A stretch of 64,000 nt of DNA from Oscheius sp. JU75. Taxonomy: Eukaryota > Nematoda > Chromadorea > Rhabditida > Rhabditidae. The notes under the pieces were generated by a model. The model was not told where the DNA came from, made no database searches, and saw only the letters and a program-made list of their open reading frames with translations. This document shows positions 35,401-46,900 of the stretch, piece by piece. Location of the stretch: the NCBI GenBank assembly GCA_037178855.1, contig JASJZC010000006.1, positions 7,130,001-7,194,000 on the forward strand, written 5' to 3'. The position numbers were made by a program, and so were the translations under genes. Positions within the stretch are counted from its first letter, which is position 1, and each line of letters opens with the position of its first letter.

Positions 35401-38400
35401 TCTCTTTAATTCCGGAGCCGAAGGCACTAGAAAAGAGGGTGAGATGTTTAGGACAAATTGTCATCGAGGAGGACATAGTCGTCTCCGTGTCTGTACTGTC
35501 GTATAAAGCGTTGCAGTGAGAACATTCTATACATGAATTTGACTTGGGAATGGGATATGTTGAAGGCGTTAGGAGTGTGCTAAAAGACTTGCGAACTGTC
35601 GTGGCTGTAGCCAGCATCGGCTGAATCAGTGGCCTCTGCTCGTTTAGCAACTCCTCATCGCTGTTCTCTTCCGTTGTCGCTCGAGAGTCCCTCACTGTTA
35701 GTTTCGGTGAGGCTGACTGCGTCGAGTTCTTAATTTTAAAATTATTCCGTTTAAAATGATGTTAAAACCTTTTTTCCGTGCTCGTCACTGTGTCTGCCCC
35801 TCCAGGAATGCGCGTCCTTTGAGTTCCTGACACTGCCATTTCCATCGTCTCTTCCATTCATTGACAGCCCTCGGTCATTGTTGGACCTGAATTGCTAGAG
35901 TCCTAATTGATTTAGGAGTTCCCAAGGAGAATTTGGCTTTTGGTTCTCTCACATGAAGGGGGATGGGTAACCCTCTCGTTGCTTTCCACGCGGCCACGCG
36001 ACTAGGGTCGATTACGTTAGCAGGCTGTACGTGGGGGTGTCAAATATCGCGGCGGGTATCGACTAAGTTTGTTCACAAGAAAATAGACTTACCAGGTGTA
36101 GGTATCCGGACAGATCGTTGTGAAATTGCGAGAATATCCGCTCTGATTATAGCGCATCGGATGCCAACATTGACAGCGTAGAATCCTGACAAAGGCCTGT
36201 CGAAAACGCTTGTTGAAAACCGTGTAAATGATCGGATTGACGGTACTAGAAATATAGCCGAGCCATAGAAATATTGAGCCCATCCATGAGGGCAGAGCAC
36301 AAATCTCGCCACAGAAGCCCATGATGAAATTCGCAGCGAAAAAGGGCGTCCAGCAAATGAAGAAGCAGATGAAAACCACAGCCAGAACTCTGGTAGCTTT
36401 GTGTTCGTTTGCCAGCTCCTGACTTGCTGTCTGCAATTATTCGTGGTTCTATTATTCCTCAACCAGTAATTAAAATGCGCTGTTTTGAAGCTTTGAAAAC
36501 AAGTGCGCAATATTCTCGATCTCTGAACCAACCTGGTATGAATTTCTTCTGCTCACTCGATTAGCAATCAGTCCAATGTAACTCGAGGTTCGACTCTTCA
36601 ACTTTGTCATGGCCGAGGTGCTCTTGCTCAGAGGACGATGAGAAACGGACAGAGCAATGTTGTTGTTTGTCGTCACGAGCATATTCGACAGGTCTCCATC
36701 TTCTTTGTAACTCACGACGCTTGCCTTGTAGGCTGGACCGCTGCAATCACATGTTCTTTGTTTGTCTTCCTGTGGGAATCCGTTAAAATTAGTGCATATT
36801 CGGAAGTTTTGCGGCTAATAGCTCTTGGAAGAACTCCATGGACAACTACTTCCGACACTGCGCGAGCTCCTTAGCACGCTCGTTCGGATATGGACTATTT
36901 CCTACCTGGAAGTACTCGTCTTGTGGCCAATTCCATTGGTCAAAGTTGAGTTAGTGCGAGTGTAGCCAAGTTTCCTGTGTGCCATAGTTCTTCGCAGCCC
37001 GTTTCCGTTCAATTTGTCGTTAGCACACTGGCTGAGTATCGATGCCTGTCTATTAAGAAGGTTCGTTGTCAGAACATAGGTCACGGCCATTATGCAAAAA
37101 GGAATAAGGAAGGTTAGCGTTGAACCGTAGATGATGTACTCTTGACTGAAATAATTGACTTTTTTCTTCGATTCGGAACGATCTCACTTGTAAATGATGC
37201 ACGTATTGTCGCGCAAAATATTCGTATCATCCTTGTAGCCGAGCAGACCAATTGGCAGTGAGACCATGAAAGTGATCATCCAAACGCCGGCAATTTTAAC
37301 GACGATCATCGATTTCGATTTGTTTCGTTTGAATGGGGCCGATATGCCCAAATAGCGATCGAGACTGATGACTGACATGTGGACAATGCTCGCAGAACAG
37401 AGGAAAACGTCGCAATAGACGTAAGCCAGACACCAGGCCGTGTTCCATGTCCAGTAGCCTAAAAATGAGAGATCACCTTCTCAATTACGTTCGAAAGGTT
37501 CCGCCTTGCGGTCAAGTATGTTCCCAACACCCCGACGCAAGGTATCGAGTGTCTTTTCTTACACAGCGCAGCACTTTTACGTTTTTCCCACAATTTCATA
37601 TAATAACAAGACTTACCGTGTCGCACCTCAACAATGATGCTGATAGGCATGACTATGCAACATACCAACAAATCGGCGATGGCTAGACTCAATAGGAAAT
37701 AATTGGTCACATTCTGTAAACGCTTATCCGTACCAATGGCTACAACCACCAGCAAATTTCCTACAGTTCTTATCTGGATTGAAAGCAAGAAAATGTACCA
37801 ATGAGGCCGACGAAGGTGAAGATCGGCAGTACCAGAAGGGCAAAGGCATTATGACGAACACTGGTAATCATTTGAACTTGAACAACTGAGGACAACTCCC
37901 ATTGTGTCATAGAAACATCAGGCTTAGCAGGAGCGAGCTAGCCGTGGTGACTGGCTGACGGCATACGCAGACCCCGCCCCTTTGAAGCAGCTCTCCCCAC
38001 TATTAGGGATTTGATTTTGGGAGGCTGAAGAAGACGTTTCAATTAAGATTTGATGGTCGCGAGAAGGCTATAAGAGAGAACGGCTGGGGTCAATTGTTTG
38101 GCGGAATCCAATAGGAAACGGGAGAAACCTTGCAAAATAAGAGCACTGTTGGTACAGCTGACTACTGACTGTTGAAATCTCTAGAGCGAAGAACATCTGG
38201 CAGCGGGAAAAGAATGCCACTAATTGGTTGATTTTCAGCGATCCCGAGATCTGTCTGTCGTACGTGGGAATGCTCGTCGAGCACTTCAACAGCCACGTGC
38301 GTTATGGAGCCGCCATGGCCCTAGGAATCGCCTGTGCCGGATCCGGATACAAAGTTTGTTTTGCTTTTTCAATCCAACAAACACAACTTTAGGAAGCCAT

Positions 38401-40551
38401 TGCCCTGATCGAGCCCCTGGTCTCTGCCAAGGAGAATTTCGTTCGTCAGGGTGCCGTTATTGCGTTATCATTCATACATATTCAACAGACGGAGGCCACA
38501 TGCCCCAAGGTGAGTATTTATTACAACTAATTCGACCTGATAAGTAGGCTCGTTCCCCTTTGATTTATGCTCTCAAAACCCCATAGCATCAGGGTACACT
38601 TGAAGGGTCATCGAATATCCGGTTCTGGGGCTACTTCCCGGGAAAAGGTTGCAAAAGGAGTTCGATTCCGAGTGAGAACTTTCACGGGAATAAGATCACG
38701 ACAAATATTTGATCGGCGCTCTAGTTGCATCATTCATGGCGGCAAGTGCGGATCCTTCGGTTTCAATCAGAGAGGGCAGAGAGGCGCAAATGCATTGACA
38801 TCTATTAGGGACACTACATGGAGTTTCTGGAAACGAGGAAACTCTGCTTGAGAGTCGAATGCAGACCGGGAAGAGTCTCGCACACGGAGCTGTCAGTCCT
38901 CATTACGGCAAACTACTACTACTGCGGGTGGCAGTCTTTTGATTCGAAAATCGCCCAGATTACGATAGTACCTAATGTAGTGGGAAACGGGAATGAAATT
39001 GACCAGAATAACTCGAATTATATTGTAGGAAAATTGGTCTTTTTTTGCCGTGAATGTGTTTCGGGGCGAGCGAACCGGATTAACTATTGGAATAATCTGT
39101 TTTTAGGTCGTCGAATTCCGCAAGCAGCTGACCAAAATGATCACGGAGAAGGGCGAGGACAGCATGTCCAAGTTCGGAGCCATCATCTCGCAAGGAATTC
39201 TCGACGCTGGTGGACGCAATCTGACAATCTCTCTGCACAACCGAGCTGGTCATCCCGATATGGGAGGTGTCGTCGGAATGATGTGCTTCCAGCAGTACTG
39301 GTACTGGCACTCAATGGTCAACTTTATCTCGCTGGCCACCAAGCCCACCTGTCTGATCGCCTTGAACAAAAATCTCGAGATGCCAAAGGTCGAATTCAAA
39401 TGCAATGCAAAGGCCTCCCTGTTCGCCTATCCCCCGGCTCTGGAAGGCAAGAAGAAGGAGGAAAATGAGAAGGTTTGTTTTATTACGGTTTCTAGTAGTT
39501 TCGAGATTATAGGTGGAGACAGCCGTGCTCTCGATTACGAACAAGAAGAAGCAGCAGAAGGCCTTGAAGGAGAAGGAGCCGAAAGAAGAGAAGATGGAAG
39601 TTGATCAGCCAGAAAGCTCTGCTGCAGCCAAGAAGGAAGAAAAGTGAGTTTGATCGCTGTTTGTGCAGTTATTTGCGGGATCCGAGGTGGTCTAAATCTA
39701 GCACCTAGGTAATGACTTATTCCTACGACGCGAAGTGTTTCTCTCTCTACCGCCCTCGCACATTCCCCCACGCGTATGCTCCGAACCTTCTTATTATATA
39801 GTCCTCAAGCGTGTGAGTATCGCCTCTCGACCTCAGCAGCCCATATATGAATATCCAGGGTCGGAAGGAGCCAACTCAATTAGGAGCCAATCACTGCTGC
39901 GGCGTTCCCATGATATTTGACTCGCTGAATTTGGGGTCTCTTGTATGTATCAGTGGGAATTAAGCCATAAAGCTACCGAATGAAGGAGTAAGAATGCCGC
40001 ATTCTCACATTATCGTAAAACCTCCAATTTGAGGGGAGAGCACAAATCTTGGCAGTCAAAGTCATTGCGAGATGGATGAGAAACTTACTTTTATTGTTCT
40101 GATCTGCGTTAGTCTCTCGTTAATCATTGACAAGCACACTTACCACCTGCTGTCTGAAGAACACCGGGAGCTCTGACAATTTGTCTGTCGTCTGACTTAT
40201 AGCTAACAGCTCGCGAGAGTGACTTTTTCAATTTCAGGAAAAATGAACCCGAGGCTCCCACCCACGTGATCGAGAACCCCTGTCGCGTTGTTCGTCTGCA
40301 ACTGAGAACACTTTCGATGCCGGAAAATGCGAGGTTTGTTGGCCTTTGGGAATGTATCTCATTCTATCTTCAGGTACAAGCCCGTCAAGCCCATTACCCA
40401 TGGAGGAATCATCTTGGTCAGAGATCGCAAGCCGGGAGAAAAGGAAGATCTCGTGGAGCAAGTTGCCGCTGGAGGAGCCACAAATGCCGATCCATCTGCC
40501 CCGGAAAAAGAACCCTTCACCGCCTTCGAGATAGAACTCAATGACTATTAA
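32481..40551 (+). CDS. rpn-2: 26S proteasome regulatory subunit RPN2 (PSMD1)
   Basis: This is the largest scaffold subunit of the 19S base, carrying the toroid of PC repeats that holds ubiquitin receptors. PC-repeat sequence is clear: [59 protein letters not shown] and [19 protein letters not shown], followed by [18 protein letters not shown] and [17 protein letters not shown]. The charged Lys/Glu insert ([20 protein letters not shown]) and the C-terminal domain ending FEIELNDY are typical. The length is about 950-970 residues, matching human PSMD1 (953). ATG32481 follows ttttcag plus seven bases. The second exon join (after SGAG) has two possible donors 12 bases apart. A 3,124 bp intron (35115-38238) contains a complete serotonin receptor on the other strand. 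Introns of about 600 bp at 38.5-39.1 and 39.6-40.2 kb hold nothing recognisable. Confidence 0.96.
35390..37910 (-). CDS. ser-1: SER-1-type serotonin (5-HT2-like) receptor, nested in rpn-2 intron
   Basis: This is a biogenic-amine GPCR of the rhodopsin class. TM1 reads [14 protein letters not shown]2 [18 protein letters not shown]3 carries the amine-binding Asp and DRY motif ([22 protein letters not shown]). TM5 is [17 protein letters not shown]6 [16 protein letters not shown] and TM7 [20 protein letters not shown]. The third intracellular loop is long and Ser/Thr/Arg-rich. Two further exons continue the tail: 35769-35886 (phase matched through W-S-N-N-D-R-G) and 35390-35728. The tail ends GIKETFL. 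As I recall, C. elegans SER-1 also ends in an ETFL-type PDZ ligand that binds a multi-PDZ protein, which supports orthology. The start [10 protein letters not shown] at 37910 is the first in-frame ATG, and an upstream exon is possible. A dopamine or octopamine receptor is the main alternative. Confidence 0.85.
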
Positions 40552-40977
40552 TGTCTATTATTTATTGTCTTTTCTCCATCCCAGTGTTCTGTAATTTATA
40601 CTCGTGATGCCGTGTATTTTGATTTTTCTGGTAAAGTGACGAGCTCTTTGATCATCCGCGTAAATGCCGGGAAATTGTGCTTTCCTGTATCAGATCTGCT
40701 GTTTATATCATCCTCTCTCCGGGTGGGAGTTTTCTAGTATGATAGGGTCGAGTCCGACCACCCGTAAATATTTTTCAACACCGTCGCTGAAGTATTCCTC
40801 CCTGCGAAGAAGGGAAAACAAGGCCGTTCACGGCGAGAACAAAGAAAATGCAGTAAAGTGAATTCTATATGGACGCAACAGTTGTTGGAGGAAGGCGACA
40901 CGAGTAAATGACCATAAGGGCCGACAGCAATATTGTAGTGTGTGAAAATACTGCTTCTAGACGTAGTCTTGGATCCA

Positions 40978-43900
40978 TCAGTCCTCTTCGTTATCCTCGT
41001 CTTCCACGTCATCTCGCTCGCGGTTGTGAGCCGAATCGAGAAGCGGATTATCCTCGTTTTGTTCTTCTTCGCCCATCATGTCGAGCACCTTATAAATGTT
41101 CTCTGACTGCTCTTCGACAGCACTTTCCTCGGCGACATTGCTTTCAGTATCGGCAAATGTCGCGCCCGAGCGCGCTCTCTGCTCTGTATGTCCCGCCCTC
41201 AGGGACCGTGCCCACGTTAGACTTCTCGTGTACAAGAACGGAGGAAGGTTGGTCATAACATAATAATATCATAACACATAACCGCTCCGAATTCTAGCAT
41301 TCTCTCGAGGGAGAAAGATCTGTTTGAGGTTACTCCCGCTCCGGTTGTTTATGTTTGTACATTTTATATAAACTGTTAGTAAGTATTTGTCTTTCCCCTC
41401 TCTTTGGTCAATAGACACTGGTTCAGAAAACAGTCGTCCAGACTACTTCTCGAATTAGCAGATTCAGGTCCAGAGCCAGCAGATCGTCGTATTAGCACCA
41501 GAAGTACCAGCCGCAGATCCGTTCTGACTCGTAGCATTTCCGGGGAAATGCTTCCGCCTGCGGAGCAGCTGAGAAGCTGTATTCCGTCACCGTTGGAAGC
41601 TCTAAAGAATTGAGTTGAAAAGTAGAATAAAACATACGGGGAGTGGAAGCCGGAGAGAACGGAGTAACAATCTTGAAGGAGCATATGCCCATGTTGAACT
41701 GATTGCTCCTTCGCAGAAAACGCAAATGTTTGTTAATCAACAAACTTTTGTTGTGCAAACAATTTGCTTAATAAAGTTTGGTGGAAAGATATTGTAGTTT
41801 AGAAAGTCGAAGTTGCAATTCGGTTTGGTAAGTAACAGATTGTTCCTCCAGCAGGTTCTTTGTCGTCGTAGTACATAACTTTCACTTCAAACGTTCTATT
41901 CTTCCCAAGAGAGACTATAGGAAGTTCGTTGGGCCTCATATAGGTTCCTTTTGGTCTATCTCATGTCCTCTTTCATATTATTCCATTACAGCAGATATAT
42001 TTACATACAACCCGTCCAGTTCAAAAGCATTTTTTCTAAAAAGTTCTTTAAAAAAAGACTGTATTCTCTTTTCCGCTAATCTCGTGTTCCAAGCCTTCCG
42101 ACGACTCTGACTCAATTCCCTCTTTCCGTACTTTGTAGTTTCCAATACTTCTCTTCGCACTGTATTTACTAATTACAGTAGCAATTCAACAACTTGAAAT
42201 GTTATTTGACAGGAAATGTCCTGTCTAATGGCTTCAGTTCTAGCAGAAGACCCAAGCTGCATAAAAGTTTTGAAGTCTTGAAGTCAAGTAAGTTCTGTGC
42301 TGCTTCAGGCTGTGCAAACACTATACAGTCAACTGAAAACCAAGCACTCCAAATGATCTCGAAAGATATGGCTCTACATTTCCACCAGCTGCCTAAAGGC
42401 AGCTTCACCACCAACTATTCTTGTTCTACTGTTTCCAAGAGCAAGTCGTTCTATCTCAAATTTCAAACTTGACTTGCAAATTTTTGGCACAAACTAATTG
42501 GCAATTTTTGTTGCCCTTCTGTTTTTTGTGACCTCGGAAAAGCAAACTGACAGACAGCACGCCACGGAAACAAACGCGCTTTAGATAGTAGAGACGAACT
42601 TCGGAAAGTTTTTAAATCCATTTGGCTGACTATTGTGCGCTCTGCCTGTTCACTCTACGACGTTATGTTTGGTGGTCAACGAACAGTTTTCTGCACCAAG
42701 CTACTCAGCCATCCATTTTTGCTGCACTTTATTCTATCCATCACCGTGACATCATTCGGTACTGGGTCACCAAATGGAACGATTTATTGAGACTTCGAAA
42801 TACAATCTATGGTACATGTGATAAAGAGGAGGAACCCGTGTGGGATGAGACGAAAAACAGGTAGATAAGACACTAGTAGGGAGATTGTCGTGGTTCCTGA
42901 TGTGAATTGACGTCAAAGACAGTTTGAAATGTTTGCTGCTGTTGAGTTCGACAACTGTAAGTAGCCTGCTTTGGAAGAACTTTAGATGCTCACACATACA
43001 TGCCCCACCAAGACATTCTTTCATTTCCTAAGCCACACGCGCATTCTTCTGCAAACGACAAGAGTGTGCGAAAGTTGACATTTTCTGCGCACCAACTCGG
43101 AACCAGTAACGTCGATATGCAGTTGGTGCGCTACTGGCAGATTACGGTACTTTCAAACACCCCAGGCACACGACATGCGCTCCCCTATGAGCTACCTTTC
43201 CCATTCTAGGTCTGATCGTCGCTGCCTGCTTCCTCCCAGAGAACTTCATTTGAACTACAAGGGACTAGACTCTGTTCAACACTGGCCTCTTACCTATGCT
43301 GTTGCTGGTTCATCACATTGTAATGGTTACGGACAGCGCGTTGGAGAACATCGATCTGGGCTCGCATCTCTTCCTGTGCCGAGAGCAGCTTCTGCATAGA
43401 ACTGTGCATTTCTGCCACGAGCTGAAGGAGAATAAGTTACCCAGAATAAGAGTATGACTTGCCCTTGTGACTTGCTGATTGTTCACGGAATTGCTCTCTC
43501 CGAACACACGCATCTCGTTCTTAATTGAGCGGAAGTCGTGGATCGCTCGCAGGAATTTTCTCTGATGTTTTCGCAGAATCGCATCCGAGCTTAGCCCGCT
43601 CTGCAGGCACTTGTGGATGCGCCACGTATGTTGTAGGACCTGAAAACGGGGCGGTCGCTGTTATAGCAGGGGCACTGAAGGTAGCTTCCACTCATCTCGA
43701 GGCTTCTTTCGTTGTGGCATCCTGGCGTCTTAATTTCTCAACCACTGCAATCCCGTACCTCGATCGGTCGTCCGGCTCAAAGCCTCACATGTCCTACTGA
43801 ACATTCAAGACCGCCATACTTTTATGAGTCAACGGATGCCATAACGAGATCTATTCGTACTGACAAGCAGACCATTGTTCAACAGGATGGGCGCTTATCA

Positions 43901-46900
43901 GACTTCGCAAGAAAACTAATCCCTGTTCAAAGTCCCACCTTAGCTGCAGCATGTTTGTGTTCCCTCGTCAGCTTGCTATCATGCATAAAATTGTTCACGT
44001 TCCTTTGTCCCTGGGACAACAGAATGTTCCTTGAGATGACCGCGATCAGAATCGACGAGATTATAGCACCCTGAAAGGTGGAAACTAGACAAAAAGAGGC
44101 AAGAAGCTTACCACAACCCCGACAAAGATGGCAATGATTCGACCAGCGTGAGTCTGAGGAACAATATCTCCGTAGCCGTTGAGCATGAAAGTGATTGCTG
44201 GAATTACCCATTGAGGAACATGACAAGACAAAGTTACCAATGAACCAGAGGGCATTCGAGTAGAGAATAGAAGGTACTTTGGCGTCCTCCTCACTCTGAC
44301 CGAATCGCTCGCACTGGACAAATGTCCAGGAAGTGATCAGCCAGAAGAGGATCGTGAACGTCGTCAGGAACATGATGGGATGTTGATCGAGGACAGTCTT
44401 CAGGACGAAAGAGAAGTTCACTTGTATCCTGTTCAAGGCGGCTAGTGTCCGAGTGGAGGCATCCTAAAGACTCTCTTGTAGATGTCTCATCCAACTTTTC
44501 TCTTTGTGTCAATCTGTTAACAAGTAATCCTGTCATTAACATGTAATATGGCGTGGCTATAAAAGAATACCTGGAACTGTTTGCTGTGCAGTACCATGAA
44601 TCTGGCTAAAAGATACGACCTGGAGAGCATCAATATTGAGAGGGGGACATCGAGTGGCACCTGCAAAAAAAACTTTGCGTGTCACATGCCATCTCCAACT
44701 CACTTCTGCTGTTCTAAACGACCGACTATCAGACGCTGTTCTACTCGTCAAAATATAAAGCCATTCGAGGTTGACTGTGATCGGAATGGGTGTGATCGAG
44801 CAAAGCACAAACTCCAAAATGAACTGGAGAGCCTTCTCCGTAGTTAGCACAACTCTCCAGTCGTCCGCTCCACAGTCTATCAGTTCCAACTGAAATGATT
44901 TACCAAGTCGAATAGAATCTAAAAACTGACCACGATGTCGTTTTGATGATATCGAATGATATTATAAAGTAGGCCCATGGTTGAAATTACTGTCAGCATT
45001 CTCAGTGCATACGATATCGGATGGTACTGTATAATCATATTTTGCTTTAATCGTCCATTTGAATTACTTTTGTAACTCCTAGGATCCCCTGTCCCGTTAA
45101 TTCAGCATCTATGAACATCACAATTATTCCGATCATGGCTAGAATCACTGTCCGGTCGGCGATTTTCACTCTGAATTCGAATTATTATTTCAAGACAAGC
45201 GGAAGGCTTTTCCGGATAGCGCAATCGGTTAGCTCTCCAATTACAAATCAAAAGCAGATGGGTTCGATCCCACTCGTGGCACAGTTTTACCTTTTTCATT
45301 CAAATCTTTCAATGTCAACGTCAGAGCTCTAAATTTGCTGACCGTATATAGGGTCACGCAAAAGTATTGTCAAAGAGACACTACCTGTTAGTTAGACGTT
45401 CAGACCGGACCTTGTAAACCATCTTGACCTGGTTACTGTCAACCGGAACCCCGTAGCGACTGTTGTTCCTACGAAAATGGCTGTTCGAATGGTGCGAGAC
45501 GACACTTCCGTTGCTCTCGCAGAAGGCAACAGCTGAAACAGTCATTTGTAGAGCCTTTTCTAATTGAAACCCTACCACGATCAAAGGATCCCTTGGCCGA
45601 TTCGATGAGACTGTCGGTGGCTGTCGACTTGATGTTGTTTATCCGCAGCTGTGAGCCCGTGTCTTCTACCGTAATCACTGGTCCGTGATGAGGCGGTTTT
45701 ACTGGAAAATATGTTGCGAAGGAGAAGAAAGAGCCAAACATAATGAGCGGCCGCGACCAGCCTCATCATTCCAGGTTTTATAGTCATGAATAAGTAGTTC
45801 TCCCTTTCTTTTCGAAAGAATGATACATTTTCTCATCGGTGTCTCTTTATTCTTATTGTAATTTCAGTCTTCGTGTATCGAATCAGGCGGTATGTATTCA
45901 CATGCTTGCTCTAAGTAACAACACTTTTCTTCATCTTTAGCAGATGAGGTATGGAGACATACATAAGGAAAAAATCGGGAGTGGCAGTCTGCTCACTTAC
46001 CCCTAATCATACCATTAGAATCGAGTGAATCCCTGCTGTAGTCCAGGGCTGTATAGGCAGGCGGCAGAGTTCCGAGCTTTTTCCTCGCGGAGAGCAGATT
46101 CCGAAACTGTAGTCTACTGCCATTGAGGCGGATGAGATCAGCGGACACCTAAAATAGGCTGAGTTCAGTGTCAAAAGGATTTCTGATTAGGCACCTCATG
46201 CAAACTGGAATCCCTTCGTTTTTCGTTGTGTTTTGAGCCGGCATCTGGCTTGAGCATTTCTGGAGAAATGACTGTTTAGTAAGAGAGAGAAAAAAAGTAG
46301 AGACCGATTATGATTAGCCAGTCAGAGACAAATTGATTATTCTATGGAGGAAAGCATCCGAAACTTTGGTCTCATTTCAGTTATGGCAAATAATGACGAA
46401 GCGTTTGATTAGCCTTGTTACGAGGGAGAAGAACATCGTGTTCAGTAAGGAAGAGGAAGTTGGGAGAGTACGGTCTATAAACATGGTCCTTGAAGATTTT
46501 GTTTCGAGACCACAGGTCAGGGCTAAACATCCCAGAACTGATTTCAAGTATGTTTTTCCGGATCAGTTCGAATAGAAGCTTCTTGGCTGAGCTCCCCTTG
46601 ATAAGGTATTTGTATCAGTCTGAGACGAAGTAAGTAAAGGATGGTGAACTAGAAAGCATGGCTTTACAGACTATAGGATGACAAAACGGCTGGGAAGTAG
46701 TCTAACAACTGACTAACAGATAGAGATAGGAAATTGGCCAGTCCCTCGGACATCCTTTGCGTGATAGCCAGCCAAGCAAAAACAGAGACTGAAGCCAGCA
46801 GGTGAATTGGATACGGCTCCGGATTTTCGTAGGGCTTTGTCCCTCCGTGCGCCAAAAAGGAAACACGATCCCTTAGAGCTACGCGGAAGCTAGGGGCAGG

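Noticed and set aside
37459-37788. Separate small gene suggested by an open frame upstream of the serotonin receptor TM2
   Set aside because: It is the TM1-TM2 exon of ser-1 read through flanking introns.
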